This document shows positions 53,568-61,927 of a stretch of 64,000 nucleotides of DNA, in pieces; the stretch's first letter is position 1, and every line of letters begins with the position of its first letter. Under the pieces are notes generated by a model. It ran no database searches and had not been told where the DNA came from. It was given only the letters and a program-made list of their open reading frames with translations. The stretch is from Acidobacteriota bacterium (GTDB lineage Bacteria; Acidobacteriota; UBA6911). A program made the position numbers and the translations under genes. The stretch lies in the NCBI GenBank assembly GCA_012729555.1, contig JAAYCX010000075.1, positions 1 through 64,000 of the forward strand, given 5' to 3'.

Positions 53568-56153
53568 TCATCTATCCCCCCTCCGTGCGGTAGTATGCCG
53601 GGAGATCGCTTTGGATGTTCGGCTGTTGGCGTAGGCCAGGTCGGCGGCGATCACCTCCGGGCCCCGCTGGGTCAGCACGCTGAGCGCTTCGTCCCGGGCA
53701 ATAATCCGCATCGTCGCCGCGTCCGCCATCTCGATATCGAAGGTCTTTGAGGTGCCGTAATTGTAGACACTGACCTGCAGCGGCGGGCGGGACATCTCCC
53801 CCAGGTCGAATGTCCCGCTGCTGCCAATCTGCCTCTCCTCCGGGACCTGGCCGGCGTTGAGCGCCTCGAGGAGGGGGCGGTAGCGCCGCGTCACATCGGC
53901 GTCCATGACGAATTCCTGGCCGTGGACGAACCCCGCCACCTCATCCGGGGAACCGAAACCGGTGAAGCCGCCCTCCTTGAACCCCTGGGAGCTGATCGCG
54001 GCCACCTGGGCGAACCCTGCCGCCATCACGGCTGCCATATTGAGGGCACCCCAGATTCCGCCCTGCGCCAGCGCCTTGGTCGCGCCGACGTAGGTGTTAA
54101 TGGTAGCCTCGGCGATGGCGGCTGCCTTGCCGATGGCGGCGATCACCCTGATATGAGAGCTCTGGATTTCCGCCAGATTTCCGAAGAAGGTCTTCGCGTT
54201 CGCCAGCTTGACGCTCGCTTCCTCAGCGGCGATGCGTTTCTTGGCGGCGGAGTATTCCTCCTCGCTGATCAGGTCCCTCTCCCTGAGCTCCTCGATCTCC
54301 GCATAGTATTGGCGGATCGTCTCCAGCTGTTCTTCCTGGGCCGTCGTCGTGAAATCCATGGATCGTTCCATCATCTGCGTGATGCGATCCTCGGCTTCTC
54401 CCAATATTGCGGCGTCGATCTCGGTCGCCTCGATGGTCGCCTTCCCGATTGCATCCCAGGATGCCCGGAACTGTTCGGTGCTTATGGAGAGCTCCTGGTA
54501 TTTGTCGAGAGCGTTTTGCAGTTCGGCGTTGAATGAGTTCAGGTTCTGGGCGCCTAGGCGGCGGGAGGTTTCCTGGGGGTTGAGGTCGAAAGGCTGGGGG
54601 AGACTGTTGACGCCTCCGAAGCTGCCCCAGTAGGACTCATTGAAGAGATCCATCATTTCCTTTGCCTGGGCTGCCTGTTTATCCTGCGACTTTGACAATT
54701 CATTGACTACTTTCAGCTGCTCGTTCAGACCGCGGAGCACTTGCGCCTGGGCCGCCAGCTGCTCGTTGGTCCCCTTCTGGATGAGGTTATCGAACGTCTT
54801 CTGTGCCTCCGTGATCCTCATCCGCAATTCTAGATTGTCCGCGTTCTGGGCGATCAGCCGTTGCTGCTCGACGAATATTGCCCTCGCCTGTTCCGCCGGA
54901 TCATATTGCTTCCGATCCAATGGGGGAGTCGGAGGACTCACCACATTCTGGAAGTTTTTATCACGTTGCAGGTATTGCCACGCACCCTGCTCATCCTCTG
55001 GGGCTCTAAGTCCGGGTGCATCCCAAAGGGTGTAATCCTTGCTGCCTTCAATGATGAATTTAAAGAAAGGGTTGTTATTGGCCGCTTCGCCGAGCTTCGC
55101 CATATAACTGAGTGTTTCTCCGATCCCTACTTTTTTGTTTGTCACCCATCTAGCCCAGGCCCTGTCGACTTTATCCAGCGCCTCGTCGAACTGCATCAGC
55201 TTCTGCTGGGTAATCTCATCCCATACCGGTCCGCTCGACTCCATGATTTTGATCTGCTCCGCCAGGCTATCATTGCTGGACATGAGAAGTGGAATCAGGG
55301 TGCGCAGCTCGCCGCCCAATGCGGCGTTCATGGCCTGGGCCCGCTCGATCGGATCGACGATGCCAGCGAACTTCCCCCGCAACTCATCGAGCAGGGCTAC
55401 AGCATCCCTAGCGTTTCCATTCGCATCGATCAGGGCGATGTTGTTCGCCACGAGAGAGCGGGTGAAGTGGCCCCCCTCCCGGCTTCCGAGCTGCTTGTTG
55501 AGCTCCCCTATTGTTCCTGCCAGGTCGATCCCTTCGAGGCCCGCCTCCTTGCTGATCTGCCCGAGGGCCTGAATCGTCTGGGTGGTCAGCCCGGTAGATA
55601 TTGACAGGTTGTAGAGCGCCTCGGCCTGGTTGGCCATATCGGCGCCCATATCGAACAGCGCCTTGCCGGCCAAACCAGCAGCCGCGGCCACGGCTCCCAT
55701 CCCGATAGCCACAGGGCCCAGGCCCTCCAATATCGAGGCCAGTCCTGCCTTCGCCGCGGCCATCGGATTCCCGGCAAACTCCTGAATGGACTTGCCAAGG
55801 TTCTCGAAATCGCGCATTCCTCCGGCGACTTGTTTATTCTGCTCCATCAGCCGCTGGACCGTCGGGTCGATAGCGCTGCCCATTTTCTGCTGGGCCTCGG
55901 ACGCCTGCTTCACGCGGTCCTCGTACACCTTCCAGATTTCGGACGATGACTTCCCGGCCTTTTCCAGCAGCTGGATCTGCTCCCCCAACTCCTTCGTGGG
56001 ATTCAGCGCCCGATCGAAAGCGCTCAGCATCCGCTGCCCGGAGGCCGTCACCTTGATTCCTGCCTCCTCGGCCGCCTTCATGCTCTCGCGCATCGACTGG
56101 TTCATCCGGTCGACGTCCTTCCCAATTTCGACGAATAGTCTTGAGATTGCCAT
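53568..56153 (-). CDS. Phage tail tape measure protein
   Basis: 861 aa. Long helical/coiled-coil segments with a hydrophobic core region (about 140-180; LGPVAIGMGAVAAAAGLAGK) typical of tape measures, and the C-terminal family phrase FKEGGFTGFGSPDEVAGFVHG with QEFVMDADVTRR. It sets tail length and forms part of the DNA-ejection channel in long-tailed phages. No other tail gene is present, which is unusual. Tail length by the common 0.15 nm per residue rule would be roughly 130 nm, an inference only. Confidence 0.85.
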   Translation of the reverse strand: MAISRLFVEIGKDVDRMNQSMRESMKAAEEAGIKVTASGQRMLSAFDRALNPTKELGEQIQLLEKAGKSSSEIWKVYEDRVKQASEAQQKMGSAIDPTVQRLMEQNKQVAGGMRDFENLGKSIQEFAGNPMAAAKAGLASILEGLGPVAIGMGAVAAAAGLAGKALFDMGADMANQAEALYNLSISTGLTTQTIQALGQISKEAGLEGIDLAGTIGELNKQLGSREGGHFTRSLVANNIALIDANGNARDAVALLDELRGKFAGIVDPIERAQAMNAALGGELRTLIPLLMSSNDSLAEQIKIMESSGPVWDEITQQKLMQFDEALDKVDRAWARWVTNKKVGIGETLSYMAKLGEAANNNPFFKFIIEGSKDYTLWDAPGLRAPEDEQGAWQYLQRDKNFQNVVSPPTPPLDRKQYDPAEQARAIFVEQQRLIAQNADNLELRMRITEAQKTFDNLIQKGTNEQLAAQAQVLRGLNEQLKVVNELSKSQDKQAAQAKEMMDLFNESYWGSFGGVNSLPQPFDLNPQETSRRLGAQNLNSFNAELQNALDKYQELSISTEQFRASWDAIGKATIEATEIDAAILGEAEDRITQMMERSMDFTTTAQEEQLETIRQYYAEIEELRERDLISEEEYSAAKKRIAAEEASVKLANAKTFFGNLAEIQSSHIRVIAAIGKAAAIAEATINTYVGATKALAQGGIWGALNMAAVMAAGFAQVAAISSQGFKEGGFTGFGSPDEVAGFVHGQEFVMDADVTRRYRPLLEALNAGQVPEERQIGSSGTFDLGEMSRPPLQVSVYNYGTSKTFDIEMADAATMRIIARDEALSVLTQRGPEVIAADLAYANSRTSKAISRHTTARRGDR

Positions 56154-56206
56154 ATCTTTGCCTCACTCGAGTCCCGACTCGTGCCCCGGATAGTATGGAC
56201 AAAATT

Positions 56207-56368
56207 TCAGTGAACAACTGTTTCCGCATCAGCAGGGGCCGCGGCGATCATTTTCCGCAGCCCCTCCAGGTCCTTTTTTATCGCCTCGATCGCAATAATC
56301 ACGGCCACCTGAACTGCTGCAATCTGGAGCACCTGTTTCTCTAAGTCAGCAAACCTTTTGTCGTCCAT
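56207..56368 (-). CDS. Small helical protein, unknown
   Basis: 53 aa from ATG 56368, preceded by GGGGGAG. Short N-terminal charged part, a hydrophobic helix (VLQIAAVQVAVIIAIEAI) and an amphipathic tail. It may be a membrane-active (holin-like) peptide or a small scaffolding or connector protein; neither can be shown. Confidence 0.5.
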   Translation of the reverse strand: MDDKRFADLEKQVLQIAAVQVAVIIAIEAIKKDLEGLRKMIAAAPADAETVVH

Positions 56369-56466
56369 GACTCCCCCATTGCCCGGTATTTTTCTCCCGC
56401 GCCGGGCCTCGCGGTGATCGCAGAACCGCCGATATTTGTGTCCGCCTCGGGCGCGGGCGGTCAAAA

Positions 56467-57054
56467 TCAGAGATAGACGGCGCCTTTGTGCCCCGCGTTG
56501 AATCGTGCCCACGCGCCGGGGCTCGCGCCGGAGCGATCGGAGGTCAGAATCGAAATCTCCGCCAGGTCCAGACGTCGGTAGGTCTCTATGCCGGCAGAAA
56601 AGTCCTTTTGGCGGACAATCGGACGAAAAGAGACGCCGAGCACGCGGTTGAGCTCAAAAGCGCGCTTAATTCGGTCGCCGCGGCTAGAATCGGGCAGCCG
56701 GTACTCGAAATACAGGCCGCGTCGATCCTCAGCCAGAAACAAAGCGCCGTCGGATTTGCGGCCGATTAACTGCTCGGAGTCGTGGTCCAAAAGCACCGCA
56801 CAGTCAACGTCTCGCTCGAGCCACGCCGAAAAGGCGCACGGTGCAATCTGGATCTCGCGGTCCAGAGCTGCGGTGTGCCAGGTGGCGACGTATCCATAGA
56901 GGCATCCGACCGGCGCCCTTCGGATTTTCGCCAGGTCGGCGCGGTGCTCCCAGGGCACGGCTGTAAGGGCCTCGCCTTTCTCTGGCCATCGGCCCCACCT
57001 ATTGTAAAAATCGAGCGAATCGAATCCGCTCAACTCAGGGTCCCTGATATTCAT
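56467..57054 (-). CDS. HK97-type prohead protease (peptidase S78)
   Basis: 195 aa from ATG 57054, overlapping the preceding stop. The family pattern is visible: VDCAVLLDHDSEQLIGRKSD (catalytic His), RGLYFEYRLPD, and VLGVSFRPIV (nucleophile Ser), with LAEISILTSD near the end. It normally cuts scaffold and capsid delta domains during head maturation and lies directly before the major capsid gene. Here no capsid gene follows. Confidence 0.85.
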   Translation of the reverse strand: MNIRDPELSGFDSLDFYNRWGRWPEKGEALTAVPWEHRADLAKIRRAPVGCLYGYVATWHTAALDREIQIAPCAFSAWLERDVDCAVLLDHDSEQLIGRKSDGALFLAEDRRGLYFEYRLPDSSRGDRIKRAFELNRVLGVSFRPIVRQKDFSAGIETYRRLDLAEISILTSDRSGASPGAWARFNAGHKGAVYL

Positions 57055-57425
57055 ATGCTGCCTTTCTCGAAAATTTGGATTGCATCCGCTCCCGCGGGGT
57101 ACGTGGTGTGCGTACACAGAGCGGGCTGCCTGTCGGGTTGCGGCGCGGCCGCCACTTTGGCCGGCGTCGGGTGTGCGGGTTGTGGCGCTGCGGGCGCGTC
57201 GGGCTGCCCGGCTTGGTGTGTCGGGGAGACAGCCGCGATAACGCGGTCCCACAAACCGGGCTTGGTTTCCAGCGCTTGGAGGCGCTGCTCAAGGGCCACA
57301 ATACGGTGCTCCATCAGTCGGAATTTTGCGGAAATGGCCGAGCTGAGGTTCGCGCTGTCGGACCTGACGGTAGACAGCTGCCGCTGCAAGACGTTAACGT
57401 TGTATTCGGTGGACGATCTTTCCAT
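57051..57425 (-). CDS. Coiled-coil protein with Pro/Ala-rich C-terminus, unknown
   Basis: 124 aa. N-terminal coiled coil (SSAISAKFRLMEHRIVALEQ, continuing to about residue 55), then an Ala/Pro/Gln linker. It sits where HK97-like phages carry portal or connector genes but has no resemblance to them. Translationally coupled to the protease (ATGA). Confidence 0.55.
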   Translation of the reverse strand: MERSSTEYNVNVLQRQLSTVRSDSANLSSAISAKFRLMEHRIVALEQRLQALETKPGLWDRVIAAVSPTHQAGQPDAPAAPQPAHPTPAKVAAAPQPDRQPALCTHTTYPAGADAIQIFEKGSI

Positions 57426-57465
57426 TATTACCTCACTGTTTCTGCCCGGAGCCGCCGGGCCGCGG

Positions 57466-57852
57466 TCAGTCCTCGAGCAGCTCCCGCTCCTCGTCGGTCA
57501 ATAATCCCAGCCGCTCGAGCTCCGCGACCTGGGCGTCGGGGAAACCATCCAGGCCCTGGTCGAAAACCCAGAATGCCCAGGGCCGGCGGCCGGCCTGGTG
57601 GCGGAGGGCGTGTTCTTCGCAGCGGCCGCGCACCTTGTGACACTCGCACAGCCGCATGAACAGGTGGCGGTTCGCCTCCCAGGCGGCCCGGGCGTCCTCG
57701 AGCGTCCGGATCCGGACTCGCGCGGGCGGCGCAGGATCGTGGAGAAGTCCAGAGTGTAGCGTCAAGGTATCCAGGACGGGGCACAGGGTCTCAAGAGCCC
57801 AGGTGGCAGATAGCCGGAAATTCCGGGTGCGGCGTATGCGTTTTGTCGGCAT
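57466..57852 (-). CDS. Small phage protein next to small terminase, unknown
   Basis: 128 aa from ATG 57852 (an upstream ATG at 57906 would overlap terS). A His/Cys segment (MRLCECHKVRGRCEEHALRH) might bind metal. The C-terminal phrase RPWAFWVFDQGLDGFPDAQ with LERLGLLTDEERELLED resembles a class of unnamed proteins often found beside terminases. Confidence 0.55.
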   Translation of the reverse strand: MPTKRIRRTRNFRLSATWALETLCPVLDTLTLHSGLLHDPAPPARVRIRTLEDARAAWEANRHLFMRLCECHKVRGRCEEHALRHQAGRRPWAFWVFDQGLDGFPDAQVAELERLGLLTDEERELLED

Positions 57853-57862
57853 GAGACGATCC

Positions 57863-58198
57863 TCACTTTCCAGGGGGGCGCCCCGGACGGGGCTGGAGCG
57901 GTTCAAGGTCTAAATTCAGACTTTTCAAGCACGCCAACATGGTCTGCACGCTGCCTCTCTCGACCGCAACGCTCGGGTTCTCGCGGAGCTGACCAAATCG
58001 GTCTTTGAAGGTTGTCCCCTCATCTCTGATTTTTGCCCGGGCCTCCTCGGCGCGGTCGAGGGCATGGCAGAACTCGCCAAGCAGCCGAAGGCCGGCCGCA
58101 TCCTCGATCTGGTATTCGAGAATTAGGGTTTTCCAAGCCTTTCGCGCGGAAAGTGACAAGTTCTGAGGGGGTTTTGGCGTCTTTTCAGAATTTTTCAT
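57863..58198 (-). CDS. terS: Phage terminase small subunit, P27 family
   Basis: 111 aa. Recognised by PPQNLSLSARKAWKTLILEY, LRLLGEFCHALDRAEEARAK and the C-terminal P-x-R-P tail typical of the P27 family. Small terminases recognise the packaging start site and recruit the large terminase. None of the latter is encoded, so the protein would have to act with a helper phage's motor, as in many phage satellites. Confidence 0.85.
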   Translation of the reverse strand: MKNSEKTPKPPQNLSLSARKAWKTLILEYQIEDAAGLRLLGEFCHALDRAEEARAKIRDEGTTFKDRFGQLRENPSVAVERGSVQTMLACLKSLNLDLEPLQPRPGRPPGK

Positions 58199-58487
58199 CC
58201 GGAGAACTCCATTTCGTTCACGCGAAGGCGCGCGCCCGGTCTCTGGTAAATCGACTCGGAGATTTGACTACCCCCCCACCCCTTACCTATAACCCTATAT
58301 CTCTTTATATATCTATAAGATAGAGGACTATAGATAATGCTGAGAGCAGGCATAGACTCGCACGGTAGTGACAAGGGGGCACGGGGTGGTAGAGGTGAAC
58401 GGTGAACGGGGGTGAACGTGAATATTGGAAAAGTATTTATATATGCGCATATGAGAAAAGTTTTGGTAAATTGCTGTTCACCCGCGT
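58199..58487. other. Non-coding AT-rich region between primase and terminase genes
   Basis: 289 bases without a convincing gene. It holds the iteron array (from 58393) and a further AT-rich, stop-dense stretch (58280-58340, CCCTATATCTCTTTATATAT). It probably combines an origin and the start region of the terS operon; a -10-like element could be drawn in several ways and none is convincing. Confidence 0.6.
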
Positions 58488-58500
58488 TCACCGTTCACCT
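58393..58500. repeat. Symmetric iteron array around an AT-rich core, putative replication origin
   Basis: Six copies of GGTGAAC: direct at 58394, 58401 and 58411, inverted at 58476, 58486 and 58493, with mirrored spacing (7 and 10 bases). The two 25-bp halves (58393-58417 and 58476-58500) are inverted repeats with one mismatch, flanking 58 bases of AT-rich DNA including TATATATGCGCATATG (58437-58452). The array overlaps the last codon of the primase gene. Iterons beside a P4-type primase are the usual origin design. Confidence 0.75.
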
Positions 58501-60626
58501 CCTCGGATCCGGATTCCTTCCATGGAGCGGATCGCGGAGCCATGAACCTTTCTCCGTCCGGGGTGACATCCAAGGCCCGTTATTCGGAGTCCAAAGACCG
58601 TTCGGGTAAGAGGGTCAATACCGCTGTGCTCCGCCCATGCAGCATAGGAATCCCAGAGTGCGCCGCTTGAAACCCAGGCTGTAGGATCGAGCTCGCAGCA
58701 CTCGGCGAGGTAGTCGGCCAGGGGATCCGAATCAGTGCGCCAGGCATCAACCGCAGACGTTACCTCCTCCGGCCTGTGCAGCCCCTCAGCGCACCATCGC
58801 ACGGCGCCCTGGATCATCCATGCCAGGACGCCCTCCGCCTCGGCCAGGAGCTTCTGTCGGAGGTTGGGGTCCTGCTCTGCTTTTGGGATGGTGACCTCGA
58901 AAGGGATCAGGGCCAGCCGGTTCCAGATCGCCGGATCCTGGCCGCGTACAACCGGGCGGTGGTTCGCGTCGATCCAGAGCGTGTGCGATTCGGGAAACTC
59001 GAACCAGTCCTCATATTTTTTGCAGGCCCGGATAATTCCCATCCCCTGGGTGATGCGCTTCAGCCGGGCCTCATTCAGGCGTTGCCCCTGCTCCGTCTCG
59101 GAGCTCCGCACAAACCGGGCGCCGCGCAAGTTGGCCAGGTCGGCCAGCTCATTGTTTGATAAGTTTTTGCTCATGAGGCTTTCAGTAGAGATCGAGGCGC
59201 TGTAGGGGCCGATGATCTCCCGGATCAGCTCCAATAACGTCGTTTTGCCGTTGTCGCCGGCGCCATGGCAAAGGAACACCACCTTCTCGCTGGTGACGCC
59301 CACCAGGGAATATCCCAGCGCCGTTTGCATGAAGTGCACAAGCCGGGTGGATCGCTCCTCGGATTGCTCGAGGCCCATCATGCGATAGAGCGCCACCAGG
59401 AAGGCCGCGCACTTCGCCTGGGGGTCGTAGCGGAAGGGAATCACGCGGGTGATGTAATCCTCCGGGAGGTGCGGCCGGAGCGCGCCGCTCCGGCAGTCCA
59501 CTGTTCCATTGAGCACGTTCAGGCTGTAGGGATCGCGGTCCAGTTCGTCCATTTCAATCGGGAGCTCGCATTGCGCCAGCGAGAGCGCATTCTCGATCCG
59601 CTTGGAATCCAAGCTCCGGCGGCTGAAGGTCTCGTGCGCCTCATTGTGCGCGATCAGCGCCTGGCGGTGATACTCGGTCATCACCAGCTTTGCGCGCCGG
59701 CGCAGATACCCGGAGGTATCCCATTCCCAGTGCGTGCCGGCGTAATAGAGCCATTTTCGGGCGGGGTAGCAGTATCGGATCTCCTGCTTGAGGTGCGCCA
59801 GGAGGCGCTCGGAATTGCCTACGTCGTGCATTCCATACCGCAGGAGGTCGGGCTCATATTCTCGGGCGGCGGATATGCGCTCGAGGAGGCGCTCCGGGCC
59901 GCCGTCAGGGTGCGCCAGGTAGTCATCGGCTCCGGTCTTTTCCAGGTCGGCAAGGTCGGGAAGGTCCACCAGGTAGACCTCCGCTCCCCGGGATTTCAGT
60001 TCGCCTGCCAGGCCCCGGGCGGCCGCCTGGACGGATTTATTTCGCGCGGCGTCAGAATCGAACAGGATATATGCGCGGCGGCCCTGCCAGGTGATCCGGG
60101 CCAGGTCGGGGATCGGGCCCTTTACCGCCTGGCGGCTGCCGTCAGCTCCGGCCTGCTTGCCAACGGTCCCGCGCCACGACCACACGCCCGTAAGGCCCAG
60201 GGGAAGATACCTCGGGGTCTCCTGGTCGCTGGTGGCCATGCGCCAGAGCGCCAGAACCTTGAAGGCCCCCTCGGTGATGATGATCGGCAGCTGGGAATCA
60301 TCCAGGTTGCCAGCCGTGGCCATGTCCGGAACATAGAGAATATTGCTCCGGCCCGGCGGGAGAAGATACTTTGCCTTCGGCTTTGTGGTGCCGTCCCGCT
60401 TTATCTCAAGCTCCGGGTGATCCAATCGCAGCTGGGTTTCCCGGGTGCCGGCGCCTGGCCAGGTGTAGGGGATCGCCAGCCCCGCGTAATCGCCGGATCC
60501 CTTCCGGCCGATGATGGCCGCGCCGTCGGCCGATTCCACCCGGTAGATTCCGGCCGCCTCCGCCAGCTCGGGCGGGATCCATCGCGCGCCCAGGGCTTGG
60601 AGGTCGCCATCATTCAGGCTTGCCAT
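58488..60626 (-). CDS. P4/D5-type primase-helicase with N-terminal toprim-like domain
   Basis: 712 aa. Residues about 1-250 include a DUF3854/toprim-like segment (LPIIITEGAFKVLALW, RAYILFDSDAARNKS). The C-terminal D5-type helicase carries Walker A CHGAGDNGKTTLL, the SF3-like ARFVRSSETEQGQRL and HTLWIDANHRPVV. It initiates and unwinds element DNA. The iterons lie at its 3' end, and the AlpA-type regulator is encoded two genes upstream, as in P4. The first 13 bases overlap the preceding gene. Confidence 0.88.
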   Translation of the reverse strand: MASLNDGDLQALGARWIPPELAEAAGIYRVESADGAAIIGRKGSGDYAGLAIPYTWPGAGTRETQLRLDHPELEIKRDGTTKPKAKYLLPPGRSNILYVPDMATAGNLDDSQLPIIITEGAFKVLALWRMATSDQETPRYLPLGLTGVWSWRGTVGKQAGADGSRQAVKGPIPDLARITWQGRRAYILFDSDAARNKSVQAAARGLAGELKSRGAEVYLVDLPDLADLEKTGADDYLAHPDGGPERLLERISAAREYEPDLLRYGMHDVGNSERLLAHLKQEIRYCYPARKWLYYAGTHWEWDTSGYLRRRAKLVMTEYHRQALIAHNEAHETFSRRSLDSKRIENALSLAQCELPIEMDELDRDPYSLNVLNGTVDCRSGALRPHLPEDYITRVIPFRYDPQAKCAAFLVALYRMMGLEQSEERSTRLVHFMQTALGYSLVGVTSEKVVFLCHGAGDNGKTTLLELIREIIGPYSASISTESLMSKNLSNNELADLANLRGARFVRSSETEQGQRLNEARLKRITQGMGIIRACKKYEDWFEFPESHTLWIDANHRPVVRGQDPAIWNRLALIPFEVTIPKAEQDPNLRQKLLAEAEGVLAWMIQGAVRWCAEGLHRPEEVTSAVDAWRTDSDPLADYLAECCELDPTAWVSSGALWDSYAAWAEHSGIDPLTRTVFGLRITGLGCHPGRRKVHGSAIRSMEGIRIRGGER

Positions 60627-60982
60627 GCGGCACCTCCATGGGGCTTGCCCTTGGAAATCACTTCTCCAGCGTGTTGGAGAAGTGTTTCTTTCGGTCTTCC
60701 GGGCGCGGCACCTCCATGGGGCTTGCCCTTGGAAAGCGGGTCTGCAACGATTTGCTGACCCGCTTTTTTGTACTCATCGGAGCAATGATCCCCGCCCCCT
60801 TCCCGCATCCGCTCCTTCGCCTGTGCCTTGTAGATGCCATCCTGTTTTTCGGCCCGGTAAAGAGGGCAAAGCATCGCGTGATGATCGCGCGGACCATAGA
60901 CCACGGCGCCGCATTTCGGGCAGCGCCAGGGCGCCGGCTGGCCGTCGGGGATCCGAATATTCGTTGACGGGTGGGGCAGCAT
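60614..60982 (-). CDS. Small zinc-ribbon protein with duplicated C-terminal motif
   Basis: 122 aa. A zinc ribbon (WRCPKCGAVVYG, then HHAMLCPLY) and a C-terminus with the motif SKGKPHGGAA occurring twice, 26 residues apart. The duplication is perfect at DNA level over 31 bases (60627-60657 and 60705-60735). The motif copies coincide with the ribosome-binding region of the primase gene. Function unknown; the ribbon suggests nucleic-acid binding. Confidence 0.6.
   Translation of the reverse strand: MLPHPSTNIRIPDGQPAPWRCPKCGAVVYGPRDHHAMLCPLYRAEKQDGIYKAQAKERMREGGGDHCSDEYKKAGQQIVADPLSKGKPHGGAAPGRPKETLLQHAGEVISKGKPHGGAAWQA
60627..60735. repeat. 31-bp perfect direct repeat flanking a hairpin
   Basis: Copies at 60627-60657 and 60705-60735, 78 bases apart (26 codons, so frame is kept). 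Between them 60659-60668 pairs perfectly with 60675-60684 (CACTTCTCCA/TGGAGAAGTG, 6-base loop). On the minus strand each copy carries GGAGGTGCCGC; in the copy next to 60626 this is the primase ribosome binding site. Confidence 0.85.
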
Positions 60983-60985
60983 AGC

Positions 60986-61228
60986 CTACTCGCCGATCAG
61001 TGCGCGAATCTCGGACGCACGCCAGGCGGTGATACGCGGTCCCAGCTTAACAGGCTTCGGCGCGCGGCCGTCTCGAACCATATTCCACCAGGTCGCGCCG
61101 CAGATCGGGAGGACGGCCAGGATCTGCGGCAAGCGCACGAATCCCTGCGCGGGGATCCCTGCCGTTGCCAGCCGCCGGGGATATCCGCTTGTTGCCTTCC
61201 GTGTTTTGTTTTGAGTGCTTTCTCGCAT
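60986..61228 (-). CDS. AlpA-family DNA-binding regulator
   Basis: 80 aa. FVRLPQILAVLPICGATWWN followed by MVRDGRAPKPVKLGPRITAW with an Arg/Glu end is the AlpA winged-helix fold. In P4-like elements AlpA/Vis controls integrase and acts as excision factor. Its own start is preceded by an inverted repeat that covers the Shine-Dalgarno sequence. Confidence 0.88.
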   Translation of the reverse strand: MRESTQNKTRKATSGYPRRLATAGIPAQGFVRLPQILAVLPICGATWWNMVRDGRAPKPVKLGPRITAWRASEIRALIGE

Positions 61229-61231
61229 CGC

Positions 61232-61255
61232 TATACCTCCATGCGCTGAGGTATA
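61232..61255 (-). promoter_or_regulatory. Inverted repeat covering the alpA ribosome binding site
   Basis: TATACCTC (61232-61239) and GAGGTATA (61248-61255) with an 8-base spacer. On the minus strand the second arm contains GGAGG (61240-61236 with the flank), seven bases before the ATG at 61228. It can act as an RNA hairpin hiding the ribosome site or as a DNA operator. A weak promoter TTGTAG (61279-61274), 17 bases, TTATAC (61256-61251) overlaps it. Confidence 0.55.
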
Positions 61256-61273
61256 ACGATTTCCGGATACTGC

Positions 61274-61927
61274 CTACAAGGTAATCAAAGGGGCCTTTTT
61301 TGTACCTTTGTTTACCCTGTAGGCCTTTGCCGCCGTTAGGGTGAGTTTGTGGGCGCTGTCACCTGATACCATTTCTCCGGCGGCGGCGAGCAGGATAAGG
61401 ATGCAGTTTTCGAATGATCCATCACGGGTGGCCTTTGGATCGCATCCGTGCTCATTGAATATCTCGAACACCTGGAGGACGTATTGCCCTTTTGGGTCGG
61501 CGCGGCGGCCCTTTGGGCATTTGCCGGATATCGCGTACTGTGCCCTTCGAATTGCGGCCCACAACTCGCGCAGCGCATCCGGGCTGTCACGGATTATTGC
61601 CGGGTTCTCCCCCTGTAGCGCGGCCACCTGGCCAATCATCGAACCGGTCAGAGGATCGAGGCGCTCGATCCTCTCCATGAGCTCCCGGGTTCTCACCTCG
61701 AGCTCGGATAGTGCGCCCCTTATGTTCCCGATGGAGGGGATCGCAGTGCCGGCATATCGGCTCCATGCGATAAACCGCGCGGTGACAAACTCCAGCGCAT
61801 TATAAAAATCAGCCGTCGGTTTTTTAAGCAAATTCTCGTTAATCTGCTTCCGGGTCGCTTCATCGAGCGAAAATTCCGGGATCCAATATCCGGACCTTGC
61901 GCCCCATTTCGCTTGCGGCCTGGCCAT
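61274..61927 (-). CDS. Element protein of unknown function
   Basis: 217 aa. Largely helical (LEVRTRELMERIERLDPLTG), with a Cys/Gly loop (AISGKCPKGRRADPKGQYVL) and an Ala/Leu-rich helix near the end. Its ATG overlaps the integrase stop by one base with GAGGGGAG upstream, so it is translated with the integrase. No family recognised. Confidence 0.6.
   Translation of the reverse strand: MARPQAKWGARSGYWIPEFSLDEATRKQINENLLKKPTADFYNALEFVTARFIAWSRYAGTAIPSIGNIRGALSELEVRTRELMERIERLDPLTGSMIGQVAALQGENPAIIRDSPDALRELWAAIRRAQYAISGKCPKGRRADPKGQYVLQVFEIFNEHGCDPKATRDGSFENCILILLAAAGEMVSGDSAHKLTLTAAKAYRVNKGTKKAPLITL

Noticed and set aside
58195-58491. 98-aa leftward frame between primase and terS
   Set aside because: It overlaps the iteron array and AT-rich region, has no ribosome site, and its translation shows no domain-like pattern.
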